Shown here one piece after another: positions 1 to 8,554 of a stretch of 23,661 nucleotides of DNA. Within the stretch, counting starts at the first letter, position 1, and each line of letters opens with the position of its first letter. The notes under the pieces are model-generated. The model was not told the origin of the DNA and searched no databases. It was given only the letters and a program-made list of their open reading frames with translations. Source of the stretch: Clostridia bacterium. GTDB taxonomy: Bacteria > Bacillota_A > Clostridia > Christensenellales > Aristaeellaceae. The position numbers and the translations under genes were made by a program. The stretch covers positions 1 to 23,661 of the forward strand of contig JAFQIF010000159.1 of NCBI GenBank assembly GCA_017397695.1, given 5' to 3'.

Positions 1-1745
1 ACCGTGCTCTCTCCGGGCTGAAGCGTGCGCTGCGCCTTGGCATGCAGTGCTGCTCCGTATGCGCCCATCAGGCCTGCGATATCCGGGCGAACAACGTCGA
101 CCTGCAGCTCATTTTCAAATGCGCGCAGTACTGCGTCGTTGAGGAACGTACCGCCCTGCACAACGATGCGTGTGCCGAGTTCCTGCGCGCCGGAGCAGCG
201 GATGACCTTGTACAGCGCGTTCTTGACCACGGAAATGGACAAGCCGGCGGAGATGTCGGTCACGTCCGCGCCGTCCTTCTGTGCCTGCTTTACGGAGGAA
301 TTCATAAATACCGTGCAGCGGGAACCGAGATCGACCGGTTTGCGCGCGGCAAGACCCAGCTGGGAAAATGCTGCGATGTCGTAGCCCAGTGCGTTGGCGA
401 ATGTCTGAAGGAAAGAACCGCAGCCCGAGGAGCAGGCTTCGTTGAGGAAGATGTTGTCGATCACGCCGCTGCGGATTTTGAAGCACTTGATATCCTGACC
501 GCCGATGTCGATGATGAAATCAACGTCGGGCATAAAGGACTTCGCAGCAGTGAAGTGTGCCACGGTTTCCACCAGACCAAAGTCCACGCCAAATGCGCTG
601 CGGATCAAGTCCTCGCCGTAGCCGGTAACAGCGCCCGCGCAGATCGTCCAGTCCGGGTGCTCTCGGCGCAGATCGGAAAGAAAGCTGCGTACGTGCGGCA
701 CAGGATCGCCGGAGTTGGATTGATACCGGGTTTCCAGCAATTCGCCGCCTTCGGCAATCACGACGGATTTGATTGTCGTGGAGCCGGAGTCGATGCCCAG
801 ATAGACATTGCCTACATAGCTTTCCGGATTGCGGCGGCCGACTTTGGCGCGCGCATGACGCTCGCGGAATGCGGCGAGATCTTCTTCACTTTCAAACAGG
901 GCTGGCAGCGCGTTGTAGCTTTCGGTAGAATGGAAGGCGTCGATCGCTTCGATGCAGTTTACCAGCGTCATTTCTTCCATTGCCTGATGCGCAGCGCCTA
1001 GGGCAACAAAATAGAGAGAGTTTTCCGGGCAGATACCGGGAAGGCCGAGCGCCTCGTCGAAGCAGGCGCGCAGCTCGCTCATAAACGTCAACGGTCCACC
1101 GAGATAGACGACCTTGCCCTCAATCGGGCGGCCCTGCGCCAGGCCGGCGATGGTTTGATTCACTACGGCCATAAAGATGGATCGAGCGACGTCTGCGCGG
1201 CGCGCACCCTGATTGAGCAGGGGCTGTACGTCGGTCTTGGCAAATACGCCGCAGCGGGAGGCGATGGTATAGGTTCGCTCCGCCTTGGCGGCTTCTTCGT
1301 TCATCTGCGTGGGCGTAATGGCCAGCAGCGTTGCCATCTGGTCGATGAATGCGCCGGTACCGCCCGCGCAGGAACCGTTCATGCGCACCTCAAGCGTGCC
1401 CTTGAGGAAGAGTATTTTGGCGTCTTCGCCGCCCAGCTCGATGATCACATCGGTACCGGGCAGGAACAGGTCGGCGGCAATCTTGGTCGCGTAAACCTCC
1501 TGAACAAAGGGAATACGGGAGCCAAGCGCCAGACCCATACCCGCGGAACCGGAAATGCTCAGGCGGACGGGCGCGCCGTGGGCGATGTCCTTGTCCAGGC
1601 GTGTGAGTAGTTCCCGGGTTTTCTGGCTGATCAAAGAATAGTGTCGGTCATAACAGGAATAGACAATCTTGTCCTCGCTGTCCAGTACCACGCATTTGAT
1701 GGTCGTGGAACCGATGTCCAGGCCGATTCGAAGAGTATCAGACAT
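1..1745 (-). CDS. 2-hydroxyacyl-CoA dehydratase activase, tandem BadF/BadG-type (partial, C-terminus outside window)
   Basis: The open frame runs from ATG at 1745 off the left edge, giving 581 complete codons with no stop. Two ASKHA ATPase modules are visible. The first has the phosphate loop DIGSTT at residues 10-15 and cysteines C126 (SCAGGTG) and C165 (RCGVFAK). The second has DSGSTT at 319-324 and cysteines C438 (ACSSGCG) and C477 (RCTVF). Each pair is 39 residues apart, the spacing known for the [4Fe-4S] ligands of HgdC-type activases. Such activases use ATP to inject an electron into 2-hydroxyacyl-CoA dehydratases. Tandem versions in the family are usually about 1,400 residues with further dehydratase-like domains, so more than half probably lies outside. 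AAAGGA precedes the ATG with 9-nt spacing. The family call is firm; the substrate of the partner is unknown. Confidence 0.9.
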   Translation of the reverse strand, partial: MSDTLRIGLDIGSTTIKCVVLDSEDKIVYSCYDRHYSLISQKTRELLTRLDKDIAHGAPVRLSISGSAGMGLALGSRIPFVQEVYATKIAADLFLPGTDVIIELGGEDAKILFLKGTLEVRMNGSCAGGTGAFIDQMATLLAITPTQMNEEAAKAERTYTIASRCGVFAKTDVQPLLNQGARRADVARSIFMAVVNQTIAGLAQGRPIEGKVVYLGGPLTFMSELRACFDEALGLPGICPENSLYFVALGAAHQAMEEMTLVNCIEAIDAFHSTESYNALPALFESEEDLAAFRERHARAKVGRRNPESYVGNVYLGIDSGSTTIKSVVIAEGGELLETRYQSNSGDPVPHVRSFLSDLRREHPDWTICAGAVTGYGEDLIRSAFGVDFGLVETVAHFTAAKSFMPDVDFIIDIGGQDIKCFKIRSGVIDNIFLNEACSSGCGSFLQTFANALGYDIAAFSQLGLAARKPVDLGSRCTVFMNSSVKQAQKDGADVTDISAGLSISVVKNALYKVIRCSGAQELGTRIVVQGGTFLNDAVLRAFENELQVDVVRPDIAGLMGAYGAALHAKAQRTLQPGEST

Positions 1746-1827
1746 GGTATGCGATCCTTTCCGAAATAAATGTCATGTATCGTAAGATGATAGACTCAAA
1801 GGATAAAATACCGCATAATAGCGTCAT

Positions 1828-1856
1828 TTTATAAATTGGTATTATAATTGAAGCAA
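1828..1856 (-). promoter_or_regulatory. Sigma-A-type promoter of the activase gene
   Basis: On the minus strand TTGCTT (1856-1851) and TATAAA (1833-1828) are separated by exactly 17 nt in an AT-rich stretch, about 80 nt upstream of the activase ATG. It faces away from the promoter at 1963-1991. Confidence 0.55.
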
Positions 1857-1962
1857 AATCAGATTTCAACAGGTATTCAGAAAGAGTCAGTTCCGGTTAT
1901 AAATCTTAATGCGGTCTTAACACTCGTCTGTTTGACTAAAACATTGAATTCCGGGGGATGAC

Positions 1963-1991
1963 TTGAAGAAATGAACATAATCTGATATAAT
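1963..1991 (+). promoter_or_regulatory. Sigma-A promoter of the trmH-plsX-acpP operon
   Basis: TTGAAG (1963-1968) is followed after 17 nt by a perfect TATAAT (1986-1991), with a TG extended -10 dinucleotide at 1983-1984. The gene start lies about 50 nt downstream. This is one of the closest matches to consensus in the window. Confidence 0.75.
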
Positions 1992-2044
1992 TTCAAGATG
2001 GTTGAATGTGTATACTGATAGCCGAAAGAAGGAGGATGCCGCTC

Positions 2045-2776
2045 GTGGCAAAACTGGAGGCTTACGATAAATCCCTGGATTATTCTTATGCGCCGGGCAT
2101 CTTTCCGGCAACGGAATGCCTGAAGAATGCGCCTGAGCGGTGCATGCGTCTGCTGCTTTCTTCTTTCAGCGAAAAGAGTGCGGGTGCGCAGAGTCTGCGT
2201 GCTCAGGCGGAGGAAAATGGCATTCGCGTCGAAATTGCGGATCGCGCGCTGGAGCGTATCAGCAAGAAGGAAAACTGCTTTGCCGCTATGGTCTACAAGA
2301 AGCAGGAAGGAACGTTTGCATCTGATGCGCCGCATATCGTGCTGGTCAATCCCAGCGACAGCGGCAATCTGGGCACCATCTTGCGTACGGCGCTGGGCTT
2401 TGGCCTGACCAATATCGCTATCATCCGTCCCGCAGTCGATTCCGATGATCCGCGCGTCACGCGCGCGTCAATGGGCGCGGCATTCTCGCTGAATATCCGT
2501 CACTTCGATTCGTTTGATGATTATCGCGGCGAATTCCCGGATAGGCAGCTCTTTCCGTTTATGCTCACCGGCGCCGTGCCGCTGCATGAAGCGGTGCGCA
2601 GGGTAAAGGGGGCGTATTCGCTCGTCTTTGGCAATGAGGCCAGCGGCCTGCCGGATGTGTTTGCGACGTACGGCGTGAGCACGCTCATTCCGCACAGCTT
2701 GAAGATTGATTCGCTGAACCTTGCCATTGCGGCGGGTATCGGTATGTATGCTTTTACAAACAGGCAGGAGGATTAA
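2045..2776 (+). CDS. TrmH/SpoU-family RNA 2'-O-methyltransferase
   Basis: A SPOUT-fold methyltransferase of 243 residues from the chosen start, acting on the ribose 2'-OH of rRNA or tRNA with S-adenosylmethionine. The C-terminal half has the family motifs: motif 1 near NPSDSGNLGTILRTA, motif 2 near LVFGNEASGL and motif 3 near IDSLNLAIAAGI, which together form the knotted SAM site. The start GTG at 2045 was preferred because AGGAGG ends at 2035, leaving 9 nt; the in-frame ATG at 2036 directly abuts the Shine-Dalgarno. The N-terminal region resembles a short substrate-binding domain. The stop lies 4 nt before plsX, so the two are co-transcribed. The exact target nucleotide cannot be told from sequence alone. 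Confidence 0.88.
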   Translation: MAKLEAYDKSLDYSYAPGIFPATECLKNAPERCMRLLLSSFSEKSAGAQSLRAQAEENGIRVEIADRALERISKKENCFAAMVYKKQEGTFASDAPHIVLVNPSDSGNLGTILRTALGFGLTNIAIIRPAVDSDDPRVTRASMGAAFSLNIRHFDSFDDYRGEFPDRQLFPFMLTGAVPLHEAVRRVKGAYSLVFGNEASGLPDVFATYGVSTLIPHSLKIDSLNLAIAAGIGMYAFTNRQED

Positions 2777-2780
2777 TCCC

Positions 2781-3827
2781 ATGATGAAAATTGTTCTGGA
2801 CGCCATGGGCGGCGATTTTGCGCCCAAGGTCAATGTGGACGGCGCGATTGACGCGCTGCGCGAATTTGACGATATCGAGGTCATCCTCGTCGGTCCTCAG
2901 GAACTGCTGGATAAGACCATCGGCGAGTACGGCGATCAGGCTGCATATGCGGGCGTAAAGGAGCGTCTGCATGTGGTGAATGCGACAGAGGTCATCACCA
3001 CCGAGGAGCATCCGGTCATGGCACTGCGCCGCAAGAAGGATTCTACCTTCAATGTCGGCATGGACATTGTCCGCCGCAAGGAGGCGCAGGCCTTTGTTTC
3101 CGCTGGCTCTACTGGTGCGGTGATGGCGGGTTCCATGTTTAAGATCGGCCGCATTAAGGGCATCGATCGCCCGGCGCTGGGCGCGCCGCTGCCGGTTCCG
3201 GGTCGTACGATGCTGCTGGTGGATGCCGGCGCGAACACCGACTGCAAGCCGGAGTGGATTAATCAGTTTGCCATGATGGGCAGCATCTACATGAAGCGTG
3301 TTATGGGTGTGGAAAACCCGGAGGTTGGCCTTGTCAATATTGGCGTGGAAGCCGCCAAGGGCAACGAACAGGCGCAGCAGGCGCATGCGCTCATGAGCGC
3401 GCAGAATGTCTACAAGTTCATCGGCAATGTCGAGGCGCGCGATACCATGGCTGGTCTTTGCGATGTTCTGGCGGCGGACGGCTTTGTGGGCAACGTTGTG
3501 CTCAAGAATACCGAGGGCGTTATTTCTGCGCTGTTTAAGCTCCTCAAGCAGGGGCTTCTGAGCAATACCAAGGGCAAGGTTGCAGCGCTGCTGGCCAAGG
3601 ATACATTCAAGGAACTCAAGCAGAGCTTTAATTCCGAAGAGGTCGGCGGTGTTCCGCTGCTGGGCGCAGATGGCGCTGTGATCAAGGCGCACGGCAATTC
3701 CAACGCGCGTGCGATTTTCTGTGCGCTGCGTCAGGCGCGTACCGTAGTCGCTACTGGTGTGATCGAGGAAATCCGTGCCGGTGTTGCCCAGCTTTCCGCG
3801 CAGAAGGAAACCACTGAAAACGCATAA
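2781..3827 (+). CDS. plsX: Phosphate acyltransferase PlsX
   Basis: Converts acyl-ACP plus phosphate to acyl-phosphate, the donor for PlsY in the first step of phospholipid synthesis; a peripheral cytoplasmic enzyme. The 348-residue length is usual. The N-terminal KIVLDAMGGDFAP signature and the central segments around SAGSTGAVMAG and LVDAGANTDCKPEWI are typical. The start ATG at 2781 has AGGAGG 9 nt upstream; a frame extension further upstream would overlap trmH. It sits 4 nt after trmH and 58 nt before acpP, whose product supplies its substrate. No FapR-like operator was seen before it, and fabD and fabG, often located between plsX and acpP, are absent here. Confidence 0.96.
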   Translation: MMKIVLDAMGGDFAPKVNVDGAIDALREFDDIEVILVGPQELLDKTIGEYGDQAAYAGVKERLHVVNATEVITTEEHPVMALRRKKDSTFNVGMDIVRRKEAQAFVSAGSTGAVMAGSMFKIGRIKGIDRPALGAPLPVPGRTMLLVDAGANTDCKPEWINQFAMMGSIYMKRVMGVENPEVGLVNIGVEAAKGNEQAQQAHALMSAQNVYKFIGNVEARDTMAGLCDVLAADGFVGNVVLKNTEGVISALFKLLKQGLLSNTKGKVAALLAKDTFKELKQSFNSEEVGGVPLLGADGAVIKAHGNSNARAIFCALRQARTVVATGVIEEIRAGVAQLSAQKETTENA

Positions 3828-3885
3828 GCACCAATCATAACGATTGATTCTTAGATATTGATTTGATTCAAGGAGGTAATAAACG

Positions 3886-4110
3886 ATGATGGAGAAGCTG
3901 ATTGCCATGGTGGCTGAGCAGCTGGGCGTGAACGCTGCCGATGTGAAGCCGGAAAGCCGTCTGAAAGAAGATCTGCAGGCGGACAGCGCGTCGATCATGA
4001 TGCTGGTCATGGACGTGGAAACCGAGTTTGGTATCGAGGTTGAGGACGACGCTATTGAAAAGGTGAAAACCGTCGCTGATATGGCCAATTATATCGAAGA
4101 GAAGATGTAA
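3886..4110 (+). CDS. acpP: Acyl carrier protein with a variant DSA phosphopantetheine site
   Basis: A 74-residue acidic four-helix carrier protein that holds growing acyl chains on 4'-phosphopantetheine. Length, the acidic helix II and the EFGIEVEDD segment are typical. The attachment serine is S34 in ADSASIMMLV, where the usual motif is DSLD. Ser is kept, but the Leu and Asp after it are replaced by Ala and Ser. AAGGAGG at 3870-3876 is 9 nt before the ATG. It lies between plsX and rnc, the standard Firmicutes position, and is followed by a GC-rich hairpin. The plsX-rnc-smc context favours the main fatty-acid carrier, although a specialised carrier cannot be excluded. Confidence 0.93.
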   Translation: MMEKLIAMVAEQLGVNAADVKPESRLKEDLQADSASIMMLVMDVETEFGIEVEDDAIEKVKTVADMANYIEEKM

Positions 4111-4120
4111 ATCATACAGC

Positions 4121-4150
4121 CCGCTGCCGGGCCTTTCCGGCAGCGGCTTT
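4121..4150 (+). terminator. GC-rich hairpin after acpP, weak or partial terminator
   Basis: Perfect 10-bp stem CCGCTGCCGG (4121-4130) and CCGGCAGCGG (4137-4146) with a 6-nt loop, followed only by CTTTCCC. The poor U-tract suggests attenuation or an mRNA stabiliser that raises acpP transcript relative to rnc-smc, rather than full termination. Confidence 0.55.
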
Positions 4151-4235
4151 CCCGTGTATTTCGCTTTGCGCGGAGTCTTTTCGTGATGCTATGTGGAAAG
4201 CGAAATGGACGGGAGTACAGCGGAAAGGACACATT

Positions 4236-4910
4236 ATGAATTATCAAGCGCTTGAGCGGGCGATTGGCCATACGTTTGCCGATGCGCAGCTGCTCGATCT
4301 GGCGATGACGCATCCTTCCTACGCGCTGCAGCACAAGTGCAGAGACAATCAGCGTCTGGAGTTTCTGGGCGACGCTGTGCTGGAAATCTGCGTCAGCCGC
4401 GTACTCTATCACAAGTTTCCCAAGCTCAAAGAGGGCCAGCTGACCCGCAGGCGCGCTGCGCTTGTGTGCGAGGCGAATCTTGCCCAGGCCGCCCGCCGCT
4501 TCGGCCTGGGCGCATTCCTCAAGCTGGATAGGGGCGAGGAGGTTGTTGGCGGCCGCGAGAATCCGTCGATTCTGGCCGATACCATGGAAGCCGTGATTGC
4601 CGCCGTCTATTTGGATGCGGGTATGGAAAAGGCCGCCCAGCTGGTCGATCTGGCAATGGGCGATTATGAGTCTGCCGTGCGCAGCGATCGTGATGCGAAA
4701 TCTGCCCTGCAAGAATACCTGCAGGCGCTGGGCGAGGAGACGCCCTCCTACGAGATCGTCGCGCAGGATGGGCCGCCGCATGCGCGTGTGTTTACCGCAA
4801 GGGTGCTGCGCGCGGATGGGACGGAACTGGGCCGCGGTCAGGGGGCGCGCAAGCAGCGCGCTGAGGAAGCTGCTGCGCAGATGGCGATGCGCGTGCTTGG
4901 CCAGCAGTAA
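4236..4910 (+). CDS. rnc: Ribonuclease III
   Basis: Double-strand-specific endoribonuclease that processes rRNA precursors and structured mRNAs. The protein is 224 residues from ATG 4236, chosen because AAGGA sits 6 nt upstream; an upstream extension to 4191 has no ribosome site. The signature NQRLEFLGDAVLE is at 38-50, and the predicted metal-binding acids are E42, D46, D115 and E118. The C-terminal double-stranded RNA-binding domain covers about 155-224 and includes DAKSALQEYLQ and KQRAEEAAA. It is followed 46 nt later by smc, the classical Firmicutes order. Confidence 0.96.
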   Translation: MNYQALERAIGHTFADAQLLDLAMTHPSYALQHKCRDNQRLEFLGDAVLEICVSRVLYHKFPKLKEGQLTRRRAALVCEANLAQAARRFGLGAFLKLDRGEEVVGGRENPSILADTMEAVIAAVYLDAGMEKAAQLVDLAMGDYESAVRSDRDAKSALQEYLQALGEETPSYEIVAQDGPPHARVFTARVLRADGTELGRGQGARKQRAEEAAAQMAMRVLGQQ

Positions 4911-4956
4911 CGAGAGGAAGCAGGCGCAGCCTGTTTAAGAGAAAGGAGTCGCAGCT

Positions 4957-7900
4957 GTGCGGCTGAAAAGACTGGAAATTTACGGCTTCAAGTCGTTCGC
5001 AGACAGGACGGTTGTCGTCTTCGATCAGGGCATCACGGGTATCGTGGGCCCCAATGGCAGCGGCAAGTCGAATCTGTCGGATGCGGTGCGCTGGGTGCTC
5101 GGTGAACAGAGCGCCAAGGCGCTGCGCGGCGGCAAGATGGAGGACGTCATCTTCAATGGTACTCAGAAGCGCAAGAGACTGGGCTATTGCGAGGTATCGC
5201 TCGTCTTTGATAACGAGGATCACGCCCTTCCGGTGGATTTCACCGAGGTGATGATTACCCGTCGCGTTTACCGCAGCGGCGAGGGTGAATACTACATCAA
5301 CAAGGCGGCCTGCCGCCTGCGTGATATCATCGAGCTTTTCCGTGATACCGGCGTAGGTAAGGAAGGCTATTCAATCATTGGTCAGGGTCGTATCGGCGAA
5401 ATCCTCTCACAGAAGAGCGAAGACCGTCGAGGCATTTTTGAAGAAGCGGCCGGTATCGTCAAGTACCGTACGCGCAAGGAGGAGAGCGAAAAGCGCCTGT
5501 CCAATATGCGCGACAATCTCTCGCGTGTAGAGGATATCATCTCCGAGCTGGAAAGCCAGCTTGAGCCTCTGGCCAAGGCCAGTGAGACGGCGCGCCATTA
5601 TCTGGCGCTGCGTGACGAACTGCGTGTGTTGGAATGCTCGTCCTTTGTGCTTCGCAGCGATCAAGCCAGGGAACGCATTGCTGATGCGGAAGCAATGCTC
5701 GCCGGTCTGCGCGAGGCGATCGAGCAGGAAGAGCGCCGTGCGGGTGAATTGAGCGCTGTGCGCGACAGCGCCAATGAGGCTGCTCAGGCGCTGGAGGAAC
5801 AGGTTTCCGCCGCGCATGAGGCGGTATTGGAACTGACCCGTGAAAAGGAAGTGCGCGAGGGCGAAATCGCCATGCTTCGCGCCGAAATCGCGCGTATGGA
5901 AAAGGATGTGCTCTCTCTGGGTCAGGAGGAGGATGTCCGCCGTACCAGAAGCGAAGCGCTTGAGGGCGAAATCAGGAAGAATGAAGCCGATACGCTTGCC
6001 GCTCGCTCAGAAATCACGGCCTTGCAGCGTGATCTTCGCGCCAAGGAAGAAGAACTGGAAGCCGCGCAGGAAGCCGCTCGCGAGGCGGAGGAGCAGCTGG
6101 AGAGCCACAAGAGCGCGATCATCGATGCGATGAACCGCTTGAGCGACGTACGTACCAGCGAAGCGCGCCTGTCCACGATGCGCAGAGAGATGGAGCTTCG
6201 CGGCGAAGAGGCGCAGGCCCAGCGCGAGGAACTGGTCCTGATCGCACAGCGGCTGGATGAGCAGCTGGACGAAGCAAAACAGGAACTCAGCGAGTATACG
6301 CAGGCCGAGAGCGAAATGCAGCAGGCTGTGCGTGGAATTGACCAGGAGAATCAGGAAGCTGCGCAGAAGATCGCCCGTATCCAGCAGGCTATGAATGAAG
6401 CAAGCGGCCAGAAGCAGGCTGCGTCCAGTCGCCTGCGCGTGCTGCGCGAGATGGAGCGCGATTATGCCGGCTATCAGCAGGCGGTCAAGCAGGTTTTGCT
6501 GCATGCGCGCGGCAATCAGGGCGTGCGCGGCGTTGTGGCTTCGCTGATGCAGGTACCCAGAGAACTTGAGCGCGCTGTGGAAGCCGTGCTCGGCGGCGCG
6601 CTGCAGAATGTCGTGACCAGCGACGAGTATGTGGCGCGCGATATGATTGCTTATCTGCGCAATAACAAGCTGGGCCGGGCGACCTTTCTGCCGATGACCA
6701 CGATTACTGGCAGAACGCTGAGTCAGCAGGAGCGCCAGCTTCTGGCCATGCCCGGCTGTGTCGGCGTGGCGAGCGAGCTGGTCAGTTTTGCGCCGGAATA
6801 TCGTGGTATTGTAGAAAATCTGCTCGGTAGAACGGTTGTCGCTGAGAATCTGGACGCCGGTATTGAGATTATGCGCCGCGGCCATCATGCCTTCAGGCTT
6901 GTGACACTGGACGGCGACGTCATGCATTCCGGCGGCTCGATGACTGGAGGCAGTTCGGCTTCCCGGATGACGAGCCTTCTTTCCCGCGAGCGTGAAATCA
7001 AGGAGCATGAAGCGCTGCTTGAAAAGCTCGAGCAGCAGATCAGGGATTATGAAGCCCGGCTTGAGCGTGGCGAAGCCTTCCGTCAGGAGATTAAGCAGCG
7101 CCGGGCAAGGGCGTTTGAAGAGCTGCATCAGGCGCAGATCGACGTATCGATCGCGTCCGAACGCGTACGCACGCTGAGCATGCAGCGCGAAGGCCATGCG
7201 CAGCAGCAGGCCCGATGCGAGCTGCTGTGCCAGCAGGTTGCGCAGAATCTTGCGCAGATCGATAGCCAGCTGATGGGTGCGCGCAGTACGCAGGCAGGCG
7301 AAGAACGTACCAGCGACGAGATGAACCGCCGCACGGGCGAACTCTCCGATGCTTTGTATGCACGGCGTGAAGCGCTGGATCAGCTGCGCGAGGATGCGCA
7401 GAATGTACGCGTTACGCTTGCAGCCAGAGAACGCGATCTGACGGCGATGACCGCTGACGGCGTTCGTATGCACCGCGAACTCGAGGATATTGCCAGGGAG
7501 TTGTATCAGGCGCATGAGAATCGCGAACGCCTGATTCTGGAACACCAGAAGGCGACGCAGCAGATGGCGGAGAATACGGCGCTCTCTGCGGCTTGCCGCG
7601 AACAGCTGGATCAGGCGCAGCACGAGCTCGCCCGAAAGCAGGCGCTCCGCAGCGAAAGCCAGGAGAAGGTTCGTGCGCTGACCCAGGAGATTGATCAGCT
7701 GCGCGAGATGCTCTCTCAGGATCAGGAGAAATGCCATAAGGCAGAGATGGTGCTCTCGCGCACCCAGGCTGAGCTTTCGCAGATGCAGCAGCGTATCTGG
7801 GATGAATACGAGCTCACCTATGCCGGCGCGAAGGAATACCTCAAGGATCCGTTTGATCTGGCTGCTTCCGACAGGCGTACCGGCGAAATCCGCCGCGAAA

Positions 7901-8526
7901 TTCGCGCAATGGGTCCGGTGAATGTGACGGCAGTGGAGGATTACCGTGCCTGCCGTGAGCGTTATGAGGAATTGACCAGCCAGCGCGACGATCTGCTTAA
8001 GGCGCAGGGGGACTTGCAGGGGATCATCGAAACGCTGCAGCGTCAGATGGAGCGCCAGTTTATGGAAAATTTCCGCCTGATGCAGCAGTACTTCGGCGAG
8101 ACATTTGCCAAACTCTTCGGTGGTGGTCATGCCGAGCTGCGCCTGCTGGATGAAAGCGACGTGCTCGGCTGCGGTATTGAAATCGTGGCGCAGCCCCCTG
8201 GCAAGAAGCTGCAGCTGCTCTCTCTGCTCTCCGGCGGTGAGCGTGCGCTGACAGCGATTGCGATCCTGTTTGCGATGCTGCGGCTCAAGCCTACACCGTT
8301 CTGCTTCCTGGATGAGATTGAGGCGGCGCTGGATGACGGCAACATCTCCACGTTTGCCGATTATCTCAGGGATTTCTCCCGAGATACGCAGTTTGTCGTC
8401 GTGACCCATAGAAAGGGTACGATGGAGCGCTGCGACGGTCTGTACGGCGTGGCGATGGAGGAGAAGGGTGTATCGACCATGCTCAGCGTTGAACTCAAGG
8501 ACGTGAGCGAGGACGCGATGGAATAA
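4957..8526 (+). CDS. smc: Chromosome segregation protein SMC
   Basis: ATPase of the condensin-like SMC-ScpAB complex that organises and separates chromosomes. 1,189 residues, the usual length. GTG start at 4957 with AAAGGAG 8 nt upstream. N-terminal head: Walker A GPNGSGKS at 31-38. Two long coiled-coil arms (about 170-505 and 670-1010), rich in Glu, Gln, Arg and Ala, flank a hinge at about 518-665 with GVRGVVASL and the conserved glycines of HSGGSMTGG. C-terminal head: ABC signature LSGGE at 1091-1095 and Walker B FLDE at 1117-1120. All ATPase motifs are intact. ftsY follows after 28 nt and is probably co-transcribed. Confidence 0.98.
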   Translation: MRLKRLEIYGFKSFADRTVVVFDQGITGIVGPNGSGKSNLSDAVRWVLGEQSAKALRGGKMEDVIFNGTQKRKRLGYCEVSLVFDNEDHALPVDFTEVMITRRVYRSGEGEYYINKAACRLRDIIELFRDTGVGKEGYSIIGQGRIGEILSQKSEDRRGIFEEAAGIVKYRTRKEESEKRLSNMRDNLSRVEDIISELESQLEPLAKASETARHYLALRDELRVLECSSFVLRSDQARERIADAEAMLAGLREAIEQEERRAGELSAVRDSANEAAQALEEQVSAAHEAVLELTREKEVREGEIAMLRAEIARMEKDVLSLGQEEDVRRTRSEALEGEIRKNEADTLAARSEITALQRDLRAKEEELEAAQEAAREAEEQLESHKSAIIDAMNRLSDVRTSEARLSTMRREMELRGEEAQAQREELVLIAQRLDEQLDEAKQELSEYTQAESEMQQAVRGIDQENQEAAQKIARIQQAMNEASGQKQAASSRLRVLREMERDYAGYQQAVKQVLLHARGNQGVRGVVASLMQVPRELERAVEAVLGGALQNVVTSDEYVARDMIAYLRNNKLGRATFLPMTTITGRTLSQQERQLLAMPGCVGVASELVSFAPEYRGIVENLLGRTVVAENLDAGIEIMRRGHHAFRLVTLDGDVMHSGGSMTGGSSASRMTSLLSREREIKEHEALLEKLEQQIRDYEARLERGEAFRQEIKQRRARAFEELHQAQIDVSIASERVRTLSMQREGHAQQQARCELLCQQVAQNLAQIDSQLMGARSTQAGEERTSDEMNRRTGELSDALYARREALDQLREDAQNVRVTLAARERDLTAMTADGVRMHRELEDIARELYQAHENRERLILEHQKATQQMAENTALSAACREQLDQAQHELARKQALRSESQEKVRALTQEIDQLREMLSQDQEKCHKAEMVLSRTQAELSQMQQRIWDEYELTYAGAKEYLKDPFDLAASDRRTGEIRREIRAMGPVNVTAVEDYRACRERYEELTSQRDDLLKAQGDLQGIIETLQRQMERQFMENFRLMQQYFGETFAKLFGGGHAELRLLDESDVLGCGIEIVAQPPGKKLQLLSLLSGGERALTAIAILFAMLRLKPTPFCFLDEIEAALDDGNISTFADYLRDFSRDTQFVVVTHRKGTMERCDGLYGVAMEEKGVSTMLSVELKDVSEDAME

Positions 8527-8554
8527 ACCGATCTGATGGAAAGGGGTTATATAT

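Noticed and set aside
42..1001. 319-codon plus-strand frame
   Set aside because: Antisense to the activase, whose catalytic and cluster motifs are clear in the minus-strand reading.
3828..3885. Possible FapR-like operator between plsX and acpP
   Set aside because: The short ATCA/TGAT-type symmetry here does not match the known FapR consensus and is too weak to call.
2754..4088. 444-codon minus-strand frame over plsX and acpP
   Set aside because: Shadow of well-supported plus-strand genes; its protein shows no recognisable domain and is rich in His, Arg and Gln, as expected from an antisense reading.
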